DNA of 10,558 bases from contig WQZK01000041.1 in the NCBI GenBank assembly GCA_009780765.1, positions 1-10,558 of the forward strand, written 5' to 3'. This document shows positions 1 through 7,188 of this stretch, one piece after another (the stretch's first letter is position 1; each line of letters opens with the position of its first letter). Source of the DNA: Defluviitaleaceae bacterium (lineage in GTDB: Bacteria; Bacillota; Clostridia; Lachnospirales; UBA5962). The translations under genes and the position numbers were made by a program. A model generated the notes under the pieces. The model was not told where the DNA came from, made no database searches, and saw only the letters and a list, made by a program, of their open reading frames with translations.

Positions 1-1319
1 GTGAACGGGTTGTTGTTGGGCTTTCTGGCGGGTCGGACTCTGTGGCTCTTCTTTTTGTGCTTAAAAATTTAGGATTTGAAATTTTTGCGGTTCATATAAA
101 TCATGGCTTGCGTGGCGAAGAGTCTTTGAGAGATGAAAATATGTGTGCTAAGCTATGTAAGAAATTAAATATACATCTCGAAATTTATAATATAAATGTT
201 AAAGAGTTTGCAGCAAAAAGCAAGCTTTCGATAGAAGAGGCTGGCAGAAATGTGCGTTATAATTGCTTTAATGAGGTTTTAAAGAAGCAAAATGCCAACA
301 AAATAGCCGTTGCACATAACTATAACGACAATGTTGAAACAATGCTTATGAACTTTTTTAGAGGAAGTGGAACAAATGGGATGAAGGGCGTTTCGCCTAC
401 TCGTGGACGTGTAATTCGCCCACTTATAGAGTGTACTAAAGAGGAAATTGATGAGTTTTGCAAAGAAAACTCTTTAGAGTATGTTGTAGATTCTAGCAAT
501 TTAGAAACCAATTATATGCGTAATAAAATTAGGCTTGAGTTATTGCCATACCTTAAAAAAGAGATTAATCCTAGCATAGAAGAAAGTATAATGAGGTTTG
601 CGAACCTTTCGCAGCTTGATAACGATTATATAGATAATCAGGCTTATATTATTTATGAAAATATTGCGAAAATATCTGATGATAAGAGCAACATAGACAT
701 TGAGCGATTTAATTTAAACCACAAAGCAGTAAAGCAAAGAATTATAAGAATGGCTTATGAAGATGTGGCACAAACCCTTAAAAACTTTGGCTTAAAGCAT
801 TGTGAGGCGGTTCTTGAGCTTGTAGAAAAAGGCGAAACTGGCAAAAGCATAAACTTGCCTGATAATGTGGTTGCAGAAATTTCGTACAAAACATTAATCA
901 TAAGGAAAAAAGCAGAAGTAATTTCTACAAATATAAAGCTTTACAAAGATTGTTTTTTGAAAATAGGCGAAACTTCATATTTTATAAGCCTTTCTCTTAA
1001 TAAAAATTTCAAAAAAGAAAATTATATAAACACTTGTTTTATTAGCCTTAATTATGATACAATGATAGGTGGTGAGCTTTTTATAAGGCATCGTGAAACT
1101 GGAGATAGACTTTATAAATCTAAAAAGCTAAAAGATTATTTTATAGATAACAAAATTCCGCGAGAAAAAAGAGACAAAATGCTTGTAATTTCAGATGAAA
1201 ATAGTAATATTTTTTGTATTTTTGATGAAAGTTTTGAAAGCAAACTTGTTTCTACAAAATATGAAACAGAAGATAAAATTTATATTGGAATTTGGAGGAA
1301 ACTAACAAATGCAACATAA
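1..1319 (+). CDS. tilS: tRNA(Ile)-lysidine synthetase TilS, 5'-truncated
   Basis: ATP-dependent enzyme that joins lysine to C34 of the CAU anticodon of tRNA-Ile2, making lysidine so that the tRNA reads AUA; cytoplasmic and essential in most bacteria. The reading frame is open from base 3 to the TAA at 1317-1319 (438 visible residues), so the true start lies before the window; the GTG at 42 is internal because the ATP-binding PP-loop SGGSDS (bases 24-41) sits before it. Other family marks are HINHGLRG, the NDNVET segment, the TNYMRNKIRLELLPYL segment, and the C-terminal RHRETGDR...KKLKDYFIDNKIPR block of the TilS tRNA-binding domain. Only about the first 10-25 residues should be missing. It overlaps hpt by 11 nt, which suggests translational coupling. 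The order tilS-hpt-ftsH is classic in Firmicutes. Confidence 0.96.
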   Translation, partial: ERVVVGLSGGSDSVALLFVLKNLGFEIFAVHINHGLRGEESLRDENMCAKLCKKLNIHLEIYNINVKEFAAKSKLSIEEAGRNVRYNCFNEVLKKQNANKIAVAHNYNDNVETMLMNFFRGSGTNGMKGVSPTRGRVIRPLIECTKEEIDEFCKENSLEYVVDSSNLETNYMRNKIRLELLPYLKKEINPSIEESIMRFANLSQLDNDYIDNQAYIIYENIAKISDDKSNIDIERFNLNHKAVKQRIIRMAYEDVAQTLKNFGLKHCEAVLELVEKGETGKSINLPDNVVAEISYKTLIIRKKAEVISTNIKLYKDCFLKIGETSYFISLSLNKNFKKENYINTCFISLNYDTMIGGELFIRHRETGDRLYKSKKLKDYFIDNKIPREKRDKMLVISDENSNIFCIFDESFESKLVSTKYETEDKIYIGIWRKLTNAT

Positions 1320-1833
1320 TATAGACGTACTTATTAGCCAAGCCGAAATTGAAAAAAGAATTGAAGAGCTTGCAACTGAGATAAAAAGAGATTTTAATGG
1401 CGAATCTTTTACATTGGTTGGTATATTAAAAGGCTCGGTAATGTTTATGGTAGACCTTGCCAAAAAACTTGATTGTGATATAGAACTTGATTTTATGGAC
1501 ATTTCAAGCTACGGTGCAGGCAAAGAGTCTAGCGGAGTAATACAATTTTTAAAAGATTTAGAACAGCCGATAACGGGCAAAAATGTTCTTATTGTTGAAG
1601 ATATTGTTGATACAGGAAGAACTCTTTCGCATCTAATTAAACATCTAAAAAATCAAGAACCTAACATATTAAAAGTTTGCACACTTTTAGATAAGCCCGA
1701 AAGGCGAGTTGTTGAGGGCATAAAAATCGACTATACAGGCTTTGTAATTCCTGATAAATTTGTTATAGGTTATGGCTTGGATTATGACCAAAAATATAGA
1801 AATCTACCGTATATCGGAGTAGTTATAGATTAA
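1309..1833 (+). CDS. hpt: hypoxanthine(-guanine) phosphoribosyltransferase
   Basis: Purine salvage enzyme that converts hypoxanthine or guanine plus PRPP to IMP or GMP and pyrophosphate; cytoplasmic. At 174 aa it has the usual length for bacterial Hpt. The PRPP-binding loop VLIVEDIVDTGRTL is at residues 93-106 with the acidic pair E97/D98. The LKG loop is at 40-42, the flexible SSYG loop at 66-69, and the purine-binding segment with K150 and GYGLDYD is at 147-160, followed by YRNLPYIG. The ATG at 1309 has GGAGG at 1294-1298 (10-nt spacer), inside the 3' end of tilS. ftsH follows after 13 nt. Nothing looks damaged. Preference for hypoxanthine over guanine cannot be read from the sequence. Confidence 0.96.
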   Translation: MQHNIDVLISQAEIEKRIEELATEIKRDFNGESFTLVGILKGSVMFMVDLAKKLDCDIELDFMDISSYGAGKESSGVIQFLKDLEQPITGKNVLIVEDIVDTGRTLSHLIKHLKNQEPNILKVCTLLDKPERRVVEGIKIDYTGFVIPDKFVIGYGLDYDQKYRNLPYIGVVID

Positions 1834-1839
1834 GGAGGG
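1834..1839 (+). promoter_or_regulatory. ribosome binding site fixing the TTG start of ftsH
   Basis: GGAGGG starts immediately after the hpt stop codon; counting from GGAGG, 8 nt separate it from TTG at 1847. No ATG or GTG in this frame lies at a usable distance, so TTG is the start. Confidence 0.85.
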
Positions 1840-1846
1840 AAATAAT

Positions 1847-3718
1847 TTGCAGCAACAAAATGTTAATAACAGAGGAGCATTTTTAAGATTTGCAATAATG
1901 CTTGGTTTAATAGTGTTATTTGTTATGTTTTTTAGGGGAACTTCTGGCGGAGCCGAAAGTTACACATACGCAAATCTTGTGCATGATATAAATCAAAATA
2001 ATGTTGATAGGATTGAAATTATAGGCTCGGCAGATGTTGCAGGAACGGGCAGGGCAAGAGTTTTTTTCCGTTCTATAAACGATAGAGGGCAGACGGTTGA
2101 ACGTGTTGAAACCGTTGTAATTCCTTGGATGGATGAGTTTTCGGGCATAGTTAATAACGCAATTAATGAACATAATTTGCTTGTTACAACATCAGAACCA
2201 TCAAGAATTGGTGCTTGGTTCCAAATTTTACTTATGCCAATTTTAATGGTTGTTATGATGCTTTTTATGATTGCTAACATAAACCGTGCACAGGGCGGCG
2301 GCTCTGATTCTAAGGCCATGAATTTTGGCAAAAGTAGAGCTAGGATGTTGGTTGATGATAAGAAAAAATATACATTTGCAAACGTTGCTGGGCTTGAAGA
2401 AGAGAAAGAGGAACTTAAAGAAATTGTTGATTTTCTTAAAATGCCAAAAAAATATATTGATATTGGTGCAAGAATACCAAAAGGTATACTTTTAGCAGGA
2501 CCACCGGGAACGGGTAAAACAATTCTTGCAAAAGCTATTGCTGGCGAGGCAGATGCCACGTTCTTCACAGTTTCGGGTGCAGATTTTGTTGAGATGTTTG
2601 TTGGTGTTGGTGCTTCTCGTGTTAGAGATTTGTTTGAGCAAGCAAAAAGGCACGTGCCTTGTATTATTTTTATAGATGAGATTGATGCCGTTGGTCGTAA
2701 GCGTGGTGCAGGTCTTGGTGGTGGGCATGATGAGCGCGAGCAAACACTAAACCAGCTTTTAATTGAGATGGATGGCTTTGGCGTTAATGAAGGAATTATT
2801 GTTATGGCTGCAACAAACAGGCCAGATGTTTTAGACCCAGCACTTTTAAGGCCGGGTAGATTTGACAGACGTGTTGTTGTTGGCAGACCTGATGTTAAGG
2901 CACGCGAGCAAATACTTAGAGTACATGCAAAAAACAAACAAATTGCAGAAAATTTAGACCTTAGCATGGTGGCTCAAACAACTTCTGGTTTTACTGGGGC
3001 AGATCTTGAAAATCTCCTAAACGAAGCGGCACTTTTGGCTATTCGTTCAGGCAAAGAGGTTATTGAGATGGAAGAGGTTAGGCGTGCAATAATCAAGGTT
3101 GGCGTTGGTACAGAAAAGAAATCGAGAGTTGTTAGTGATAAAGAAAAATTTATCACGGCTTACCACGAGGCGGGCCATGCAATTATTCATGAGCTTTGCA
3201 AGGAGTTAGACCCTGTAAATATTATTTCTATAATTCCAACGGGCATGGCAGGTGGTTATACTATGCCGCTTCCGGGAGAAGATAGAATGTATCTTTCTAA
3301 AAAGCATATGCAAGAAGAGCTTATTGCACTTTTAGGTGGGCGTGCTGCTGAATTTATTGTTATTGAGGATATAACAACGGGTGCGTCTAATGATATAGCA
3401 AGGGCAACGGCAATGGCTAGGAATATGGTTACAAAATACGGTATGAGTGATGCTTTAGGCCCTATCCAGTTTGGAAATGATAATGATGAAGTGTTTATCG
3501 GTAGAGATTTTGCCCAAACTAGAAATTATGGCGAGGGAATTGCATCTTTAATAGACTCTGAAATTAAAAACCTTGTTGAAGGAAGCTATAAAAAGGCTAT
3601 AGAAATTTTGACTGCGAATATTGAGCTTTTGCATTCTTCAGCTAAGTTGTTGATAGAAAGAGAAAAAATTACTGGTGATGAGTTTAGAGCTTTATTTCCA
3701 GCAGGTGTTTTAGGTTAA
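1847..3718 (+). CDS. ftsH: ATP-dependent zinc metalloprotease FtsH
   Basis: Membrane-anchored hexameric AAA+ protease that unfolds and degrades damaged membrane proteins and short-lived regulators. The 623-aa chain has every expected part in order: transmembrane helix 1 (about 12-29), an extracytoplasmic domain, transmembrane helix 2 (about 123-144), the AAA module with Walker A GPPGTGKT at 218-225, pore motif FVG at 251-253, Walker B IIFIDEID at 273-280 and the second region of homology around 323-341 with the arginine finger, then the zinc protease site HEAGH at 440-444 with likely third ligand D516. Length is normal for the family. It starts with TTG at 1847, supported by GGAGG at 1834-1838 with an 8-nt spacer. 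It is the last gene of the tilS-hpt-ftsH run and is followed directly by a strong terminator. Confidence 0.98.
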   Translation: MQQQNVNNRGAFLRFAIMLGLIVLFVMFFRGTSGGAESYTYANLVHDINQNNVDRIEIIGSADVAGTGRARVFFRSINDRGQTVERVETVVIPWMDEFSGIVNNAINEHNLLVTTSEPSRIGAWFQILLMPILMVVMMLFMIANINRAQGGGSDSKAMNFGKSRARMLVDDKKKYTFANVAGLEEEKEELKEIVDFLKMPKKYIDIGARIPKGILLAGPPGTGKTILAKAIAGEADATFFTVSGADFVEMFVGVGASRVRDLFEQAKRHVPCIIFIDEIDAVGRKRGAGLGGGHDEREQTLNQLLIEMDGFGVNEGIIVMAATNRPDVLDPALLRPGRFDRRVVVGRPDVKAREQILRVHAKNKQIAENLDLSMVAQTTSGFTGADLENLLNEAALLAIRSGKEVIEMEEVRRAIIKVGVGTEKKSRVVSDKEKFITAYHEAGHAIIHELCKELDPVNIISIIPTGMAGGYTMPLPGEDRMYLSKKHMQEELIALLGGRAAEFIVIEDITTGASNDIARATAMARNMVTKYGMSDALGPIQFGNDNDEVFIGRDFAQTRNYGEGIASLIDSEIKNLVEGSYKKAIEILTANIELLHSSAKLLIEREKITGDEFRALFPAGVLG

Positions 3719-3726
3719 ATAATTAT

Positions 3727-3760
3727 AAAAACAGACCTTACTAAAAGGTCTGTTTTTTAT
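3727..3760 (+). terminator. rho-independent terminator after ftsH
   Basis: Perfect 9-bp stem ACAGACCTT (3731-3739) / AAGGTCTGT (3745-3753) with a 5-nt loop, flanked by AAAA on the left and a run of six T on the right. The A and T runs extend the stem, so it could also act in the other direction. It closes the tilS-hpt-ftsH operon 8 nt after the ftsH stop. Confidence 0.93.
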
Positions 3761-3775
3761 TTAAAAAATTAATGA

Positions 3776-3805
3776 TTGACAAGTGAACTTGGTATGTGAT
3801 ATAAT
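3776..3805 (+). promoter_or_regulatory. sigma-A promoter with extended -10
   Basis: The -35 TTGACA (3776-3781) and -10 TATAAT (3800-3805) are both consensus hexamers, 18 nt apart, with a TGn extension (TGA, 3797-3799) before the -10. Expected transcription start is near 3812. It drives the membrane protein and XRE gene pair. Confidence 0.9.
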
Positions 3806-3829
3806 TGTATTGACAACAAAACTTGTCAA
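3776..3829. promoter_or_regulatory. candidate operator: three TTGACAA half-sites over the promoter
   Basis: TTGACAAGT at 3776-3784 (covering the -35) is matched by its exact reverse complement ACTTGTCAA at 3821-3829. A third copy, TTGACAA at 3810-3816, forms with TTGTCAA at 3823-3829 a perfect 7-bp inverted repeat with a 6-nt gap right at the expected transcription start. This is the usual geometry for a repressor that blocks its own promoter. The small XRE protein encoded at 4230 is the obvious candidate binder; that link is inference. Confidence 0.6.
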
Positions 3830-3859
3830 AATGAATATAAAGCTTGGAGGAATTTTATT

Positions 3860-4228
3860 ATGAACAATTCAACAGAAAACAATAATAGTAACCGCAAAGA
3901 AGAAATCTTGGCAAAGAGTAGGCAATTGCAACATGATGAGGGCATAGAGCATGCAATAGCTCAAGGGGCAAAGAAAGGTAGCTATTTTGGCATAGAAGTA
4001 GTAGGTTTTCCTTTGCTTATGTTGTCTTTAATTACTTGGCAAACACTTGCTATATATGCTTTATCTTCAGTAATTTCAGCTTCTTGGTTTGGAGAATTTT
4101 TAGCTAAATATCGTGTTTTGAAGCAGAAAAGATACTTGATAGCCGCAATTTGCTTTGGATTACTTGGAATCGGCGGCATTATTTTATTTGTAAGGGATAT
4201 AGGGATTCTACAAGAGTGGTGGGGCTAA
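3860..4228 (+). CDS. small membrane protein (DUF6442-like), partner of XRE regulator
   Basis: A 122-aa protein of unknown function. Residues 1-40 are polar and charged (an Asn-rich start, then EEILAKSR and a DEG segment). Three hydrophobic segments follow at about 44-60, 62-80 and 92-111, giving a three-helix membrane protein, and it ends with EWWG. The N-terminal EEILAKSR plus membrane segments resembles, from memory, the DUF6442 family of Firmicute proteins encoded beside small XRE regulators; a profile search is needed to confirm this. The ATG at 3860 has GGAGG at 3846-3850 (9-nt spacer). Its stop is separated by one base from the start of the regulator, so the two are co-translated. It may act as a membrane sensor or antagonist of the regulator, or as a stress-induced membrane protein; nothing in the sequence decides. 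Confidence 0.82.
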   Translation: MNNSTENNNSNRKEEILAKSRQLQHDEGIEHAIAQGAKKGSYFGIEVVGFPLLMLSLITWQTLAIYALSSVISASWFGEFLAKYRVLKQKRYLIAAICFGLLGIGGIILFVRDIGILQEWWG

Positions 4229-4229
4229 A

Positions 4230-4439
4230 ATGAAAGATGAAATCGTATTAAAAAACAAACTAAAGGTAGCGAGAGCTGAAAAAGATCTCTCACAGACTGC
4301 TTTGGCTGAAATGGTTGGGGTATCACGAAACACCATCAGCTCAATAGAAACAGGGCAATTTTGCCCAACCGCAAAGTTGGCTCTTATTCTTTGTATTGCT
4401 CTAGATAAAAGATTTGAAGAATTATTTTTCTTTGAATAA
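4230..4439 (+). CDS. small XRE-family transcriptional regulator
   Basis: A 69-aa protein that is essentially one Cro/C1-type helix-turn-helix domain. The signature SQTALAEMVGVSRNTISSIE spans residues 21-40, and the domain continues through the PTAKLALILCIALDKRFEELF segment to the end. Such minimal XRE proteins bind DNA as dimers, and many repress their own operons. It starts one base after the stop of the membrane protein gene, with only a weak GGTGG (4217-4221) upstream, so translation is probably coupled. It could recognise the TTGACAA half-sites at 3776-3829. No obvious GC-rich terminator follows; an AT-only T-run/A-run palindrome at about 4441-4457 lies between it and the next promoter. 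Confidence 0.9.
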   Translation: MKDEIVLKNKLKVARAEKDLSQTALAEMVGVSRNTISSIETGQFCPTAKLALILCIALDKRFEELFFFE

Positions 4440-4460
4440 ATTTTTTTTATAAAAAAATGC

Positions 4461-4489
4461 TTTACAAAAATAAATTTGTGTGCTATAAT
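4461..4489 (+). promoter_or_regulatory. sigma-A promoter of the radical SAM operon
   Basis: The -35 TTTACA (4461-4466), a 17-nt spacer and the -10 TATAAT (4484-4489), preceded by TGC (extended -10). Pure A/T tracts at 4441-4457 just upstream could act as an UP element. The leader is short, about 30 nt. Confidence 0.88.
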
Positions 4490-4527
4490 AAAAAACAAGA
4501 ACATTTATTCGCAGAGGAGGCGCGCAC

Positions 4528-5871
4528 ATGAATGTAGCAGAAAAACTTACAATACTTGCAGATAGTGCTAAATATGATGTGGCGTGTACTTCTTCGGGTT
4601 CTAATCGTAAGAATTTAAATGGTATTGGAAATACCGTTCCAGCGGGTTGTTGCCATGCTTTTTCTGCTGATGGCAGGTGCATTTCCCTTTTAAAAGTTTT
4701 GTACACAAACCATTGCATATACGATTGTAAATACTGCGTAAACCGAAGTAGTAATGATGTGCAGCGCACGGCTTTTACACCGAAAGAACTTTCCGAACTT
4801 ACTATCGAATTTTATAGAAGAAATTACATCGAGGGGCTTTTTCTTTCAAGCGGAGTTATGAAAAATGCTGACTATACGATGGAGCAAATCATCAAAACTT
4901 TAGAAATTTTGAGGTATGAGTATAAATTCCATGGCTATATTCACGCAAAAACTATACCGGGAGCATCGTCCGATTTGGTATACAGATTGGGCATTTTGGC
5001 GGATAGACTAAGCGTTAATGTAGAACTTCCTAGCGAAGCAAGCTTAAACCGCCTTGCTCCTAATAAAGACAGAAAAGCAATTTTTAAGCCAATGGGATAT
5101 ATTGCAACAGGTACCAAGCAAAACAAGCAAGAGCTTGCTCTTTACAAACATGCTCCAAAGTTTGCAAATGCTGGGCAAAGCACGCAGATGATAATAGGGG
5201 CAAGCCCCGAATCTGATTATCAAATTGTTAAACTCTCTGAGGGTATGTATAATAAATACTCGCTTAAGCGTGTGTTTTATTCGGCTTATATACCTACTCT
5301 TGAAGACAAAATGTTACCTGCAATTGATACTAAGCCGCCGCTTCTTCGTGAACATAGGCTCTATCAGGCAGATTTTATGCTTAGGCAATATCATTTTAAA
5401 GCGGATGAAATTTTGAGCGAAGAAAATCCCGATTTTAACCCTTTTGTAGATCCTAAGTGCAACTGGGCGTTAAATAATCTGCATTTTTTCCCTGTTGATG
5501 TTAATCGTGCCTCTTTTGAAGAGCTTTTGAGGGTTCCAGGTATTGGGCCAACATCGGCTAAAAGAATAATAATTGCACGCAGACACTCGAAGTTAACCAT
5601 GCTAAACCTCAAAAAAATAGGTGCGGTTTTAAAGAGGGCAAGGTTTTTTATAATTACGGCAGATGAGCTTCGTGGAATTATAACAACGCCTGAAATTACG
5701 GCAAAAACACTTATAGACCCTAGTATTTATAGCTTTGGTGTAGAGCAGCTAAGCCTTTTTGATAATGCTCCAAAATCTATTGACATTAATCCTCATTTAA
5801 AATCAGAGTTTACTGTCGCTCAAATCGCCTCCGACGTGGTCGAGGCTTCGCTCCGTAAACATCTGTTTTAA
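4528..5871 (+). CDS. putative DNA modification/repair radical SAM protein (TIGR03916-like)
   Basis: A 447-aa radical SAM enzyme. The [4Fe-4S] ligands are CX3CX2C at C63, C67 and C70 (in CIYDCKYC), with further cysteines at 20, 41, 42 and 51. A helix-hairpin-helix DNA-binding motif lies at about 326-350, with VPGIGP at 336-341. This radical SAM plus HhH layout, followed by a DUF4130-type gene, matches the family annotated as a putative DNA modification/repair radical SAM protein linked to uracil-DNA glycosylase-like proteins; its reaction is not known to me. The ATG at 4528 has AGAGGAGG at 4513-4520 (7-nt spacer). The conserved C-terminal EQLSLFD ends near residue 412. The tail beyond it is odd: residues 421-447 are encoded by a ~95-nt palindromic repeat also found upstream of gap, so the original gene was probably slightly shorter. 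Confidence 0.92.
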   Translation: MNVAEKLTILADSAKYDVACTSSGSNRKNLNGIGNTVPAGCCHAFSADGRCISLLKVLYTNHCIYDCKYCVNRSSNDVQRTAFTPKELSELTIEFYRRNYIEGLFLSSGVMKNADYTMEQIIKTLEILRYEYKFHGYIHAKTIPGASSDLVYRLGILADRLSVNVELPSEASLNRLAPNKDRKAIFKPMGYIATGTKQNKQELALYKHAPKFANAGQSTQMIIGASPESDYQIVKLSEGMYNKYSLKRVFYSAYIPTLEDKMLPAIDTKPPLLREHRLYQADFMLRQYHFKADEILSEENPDFNPFVDPKCNWALNNLHFFPVDVNRASFEELLRVPGIGPTSAKRIIIARRHSKLTMLNLKKIGAVLKRARFFIITADELRGIITTPEITAKTLIDPSIYSFGVEQLSLFDNAPKSIDINPHLKSEFTVAQIASDVVEASLRKHLF

Positions 5872-5883
5872 AGTGGGATTAAT
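5785..5883 (+). repeat. ~95-nt palindromic element, copy A
   Basis: Copy A of a two-copy repeat (copy B at 7899-7991). The two share the first 18 nt exactly, a central block around CGCCTCCGACGT with GTCGAGGCTTC, and the end GTTTTAAAGTG..GATTA, with scattered substitutions and one 1-nt indel. The ends are inverted repeats: ATTAATCC-3 nt-TTTAAAA on the left against TTTTAAA-3 nt-GGATTAAT on the right. The centre is a GC-rich hairpin, GCCT-C-CGAC / GTCGAGGC with a 3-nt loop (about 5827-5846). It forms the last 27 codons and stop of the radical SAM gene and ends 2 nt before the ribosome binding site of the next gene. Confidence 0.85.
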
Positions 5884-5885
5884 AG

Positions 5886-5892
5886 AAGGAGG
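5886..5892 (+). promoter_or_regulatory. ribosome binding site setting a TTG start at 5900
   Basis: AAGGAGG lies 7 nt before an in-frame TTG at 5900. The alternative upstream GTG at 5873 has no ribosome binding site at a proper distance and would place this motif inside the gene. Confidence 0.85.
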
Positions 5893-5899
5893 CGGTTCT

Positions 5900-6670
5900 T
5901 TGTCTTACTCAAAAGTAGCAAAACAAGGTGATAGCCTGTATATTTATGATGGAAGTTTGCAAGGTTTTTATACCGCTATATATGACGTATTTTATAGCAA
6001 AAAACGCCCTTTTTTAATAGTTAGTGAGGATAATTATCAACCAACTTTAAACAAAGAAATAACAGTTTATACAGACATTGAAAAAGCTCAAAAAGTTAGG
6101 CAATCTATTAAAGAAAAAATTTCGACATACTCTTTAAAACTTGTTGAAACTGTTTTTATAGGCGAGTATCCAAATAAAGAAATGATTATTTATGATTATT
6201 TGTTTTTTGGGTATCAGGCAGGTGCTAATACTCACAATGTTCTTACAGAGCCTGTTGTTTCGGTTGCTTTAACAGCTGAGAAACGCATTTTATACGATGC
6301 TCATATGTATACTGGTTTTGTGCGTTTTTCTGATTATGATGGGGTATTAATTGCTAAGATTGATTGCAAATATTTCATTTTACCATTTATTGCTCCGCAT
6401 TTTACAGATAGATTTTCTGAAGAAAACTTTATGATATACGATGAAAATTTTAAGGCAGCCTTAGTGTACAAAGATAAAGAGTTTGATATAATTTCTGTAG
6501 AAAGTTTAGAGCTGCCAAAAGAATCGGAAAATGAGCTTGGTTATAGGCAAATGTGGAAAAATTTTTATGAAACAATTGCAATAAAAGAGCGAACAAACTT
6601 AAAGCTTAGAACAAATCTTATGAGGAAAAGGTTTTGGAAACATATGACAGAGATGCAGGACGAAAATTAG
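5900..6670 (+). CDS. DUF4130/TIGR03915-type putative DNA metabolism protein
   Basis: A 256-aa protein of the family encoded next to the radical SAM/HhH protein and often annotated as a probable DNA repair or metabolism protein; the activity is unknown to me. Family marks are the N-terminal YIYDGSLQGFYTAIYD (about 14-29), PHFTDRF (166-172) with FMIYDENFKAALVY (177-190), and the C-terminal WKNFYETIAIKERTN...RKRFWKHMTE (219-251). In many bacteria this domain is fused to a C-terminal uracil-DNA glycosylase-like domain. Here the protein stops after the DUF4130 part, so any glycosylase is absent or encoded elsewhere. The TTG at 5900 with AAGGAGG is preferred over the GTG at 5873. It is probably cotranscribed with the radical SAM gene 28 nt upstream and shares its DNA substrate. 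Confidence 0.88.
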   Translation: MSYSKVAKQGDSLYIYDGSLQGFYTAIYDVFYSKKRPFLIVSEDNYQPTLNKEITVYTDIEKAQKVRQSIKEKISTYSLKLVETVFIGEYPNKEMIIYDYLFFGYQAGANTHNVLTEPVVSVALTAEKRILYDAHMYTGFVRFSDYDGVLIAKIDCKYFILPFIAPHFTDRFSEENFMIYDENFKAALVYKDKEFDIISVESLELPKESENELGYRQMWKNFYETIAIKERTNLKLRTNLMRKRFWKHMTEMQDEN

Positions 6671-6685
6671 CGAATATGCAAAATA

Positions 6686-6763
6686 ACTTATCGTAATTTC
6701 AAGCTTCGCAGCAAAACACGTGAAACATATGTATTTTGCTTCTCGTTTTCAAAAACGATAAGT
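6686..6763. repeat. long intergenic imperfect inverted repeat
   Basis: Outer arms ACTTATCG (6686-6693) / CGATAAGT (6756-6763) are perfect. Inner arms AGCAAAACACG (6710-6720) / TGTATTTTGCT (6730-6740) pair with one mismatch and one G-U. A further small CGTTTT/AAAACG hairpin lies at 6744-6757. It sits between the DUF4130 gene and the trxA promoter. There is no T-run after it, so it is not a standard terminator; it may be a decayed small mobile element or an RNA hairpin. Confidence 0.5.
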
Positions 6764-6793
6764 AAAATTGCAAAATATTGCCGAAAAAAAATA

Positions 6794-6822
6794 TTGATTT
6801 TAGTTTAGAAATGTGGTATAAT
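6794..6822 (+). promoter_or_regulatory. trxA promoter
   Basis: The -35 TTGATT (6794-6799), a 17-nt spacer and the -10 TATAAT (6817-6822) with a TGG extension at 6814-6816. Expected start is near 6829, giving a leader of about 29 nt. Confidence 0.87.
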
Positions 6823-6857
6823 ATAGATAGAACAAATAATTAAGGAGTGTGTTTAGA

Positions 6858-7166
6858 ATGGAAATTAAAACTCTTAACAACGAGAATTTTAAGGATATAG
6901 TGAGCAATGCTACAAAGCCAATAATTGTTGACTTTTATGCAGACTGGTGTGGCCCTTGCAAAATGGTTATGCCTGTAATTGAAGAAATTGCAAAAGAACA
7001 TACTGAAATTGAAATTTACAAAGTTAATGTAGATGAAAGTCCTGAAATTGCAAGAGAATTTAAGGTTATGAGTATACCAACAATCATTTCTTTTAAAGAT
7101 GGTGTTCTTAATAAAAAAATTATGGGTGCTCAACCAAAGGATAGTATTTTAGATTTAGTTAAATAA
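6858..7166 (+). CDS. trxA: thioredoxin
   Basis: A 102-aa cytoplasmic thiol-disulfide reductase that passes electrons from thioredoxin reductase to targets such as ribonucleotide reductase and oxidised proteins. The active site WCGPC is at residues 30-34 (C31, C34), the buried D25 lies in VDFYADW, and the cis-proline is P74 in SIPT. Length is normal for a single-domain thioredoxin. The ATG at 6858 is chosen over the GTG at 6849 because AAGGAG at 6842-6847 is 10 nt from the ATG and only 1 nt from the GTG. It has its own promoter upstream and a terminator hairpin at 7189-7226. No thioredoxin reductase gene is in the window. Confidence 0.96.
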   Translation: MEIKTLNNENFKDIVSNATKPIIVDFYADWCGPCKMVMPVIEEIAKEHTEIEIYKVNVDESPEIAREFKVMSIPTIISFKDGVLNKKIMGAQPKDSILDLVK

Positions 7167-7176
7167 TTAATTATTA

Positions 7177-7185
7177 TGTTATAAT
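7177..7185 (+). promoter_or_regulatory. possible extended -10 promoter before the small gene pair
   Basis: TGTTATAAT gives a consensus -10 (7180-7185) with a TGn extension. No good -35 is seen at the right distance. If active, transcription would begin near 7192, right at the foot of the hairpin shared with the trxA terminator. Confidence 0.5.
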
Positions 7186-7188
7186 TTT

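Noticed and set aside
1993..2967. 324-aa open frame on the minus strand inside ftsH
   Set aside because: It is the antisense shadow of a clearly coding AAA+/protease gene; it is Ser-rich, has no ribosome binding site that I see and no family motif.
4441..4458. Terminator after the XRE gene
   Set aside because: It is only a T-run followed by an A-run, with no GC pairs; an UP element for the next promoter is the better reading.
5225..5416. 63-aa plus-strand frame within the radical SAM gene
   Set aside because: It lies out of frame inside a well-supported gene and has no domain or ribosome binding site.
5873..5899. Upstream GTG start for the DUF4130 gene
   Set aside because: It overlaps the palindromic element, has no ribosome binding site, and would bury the AAGGAGG motif that serves TTG at 5900.
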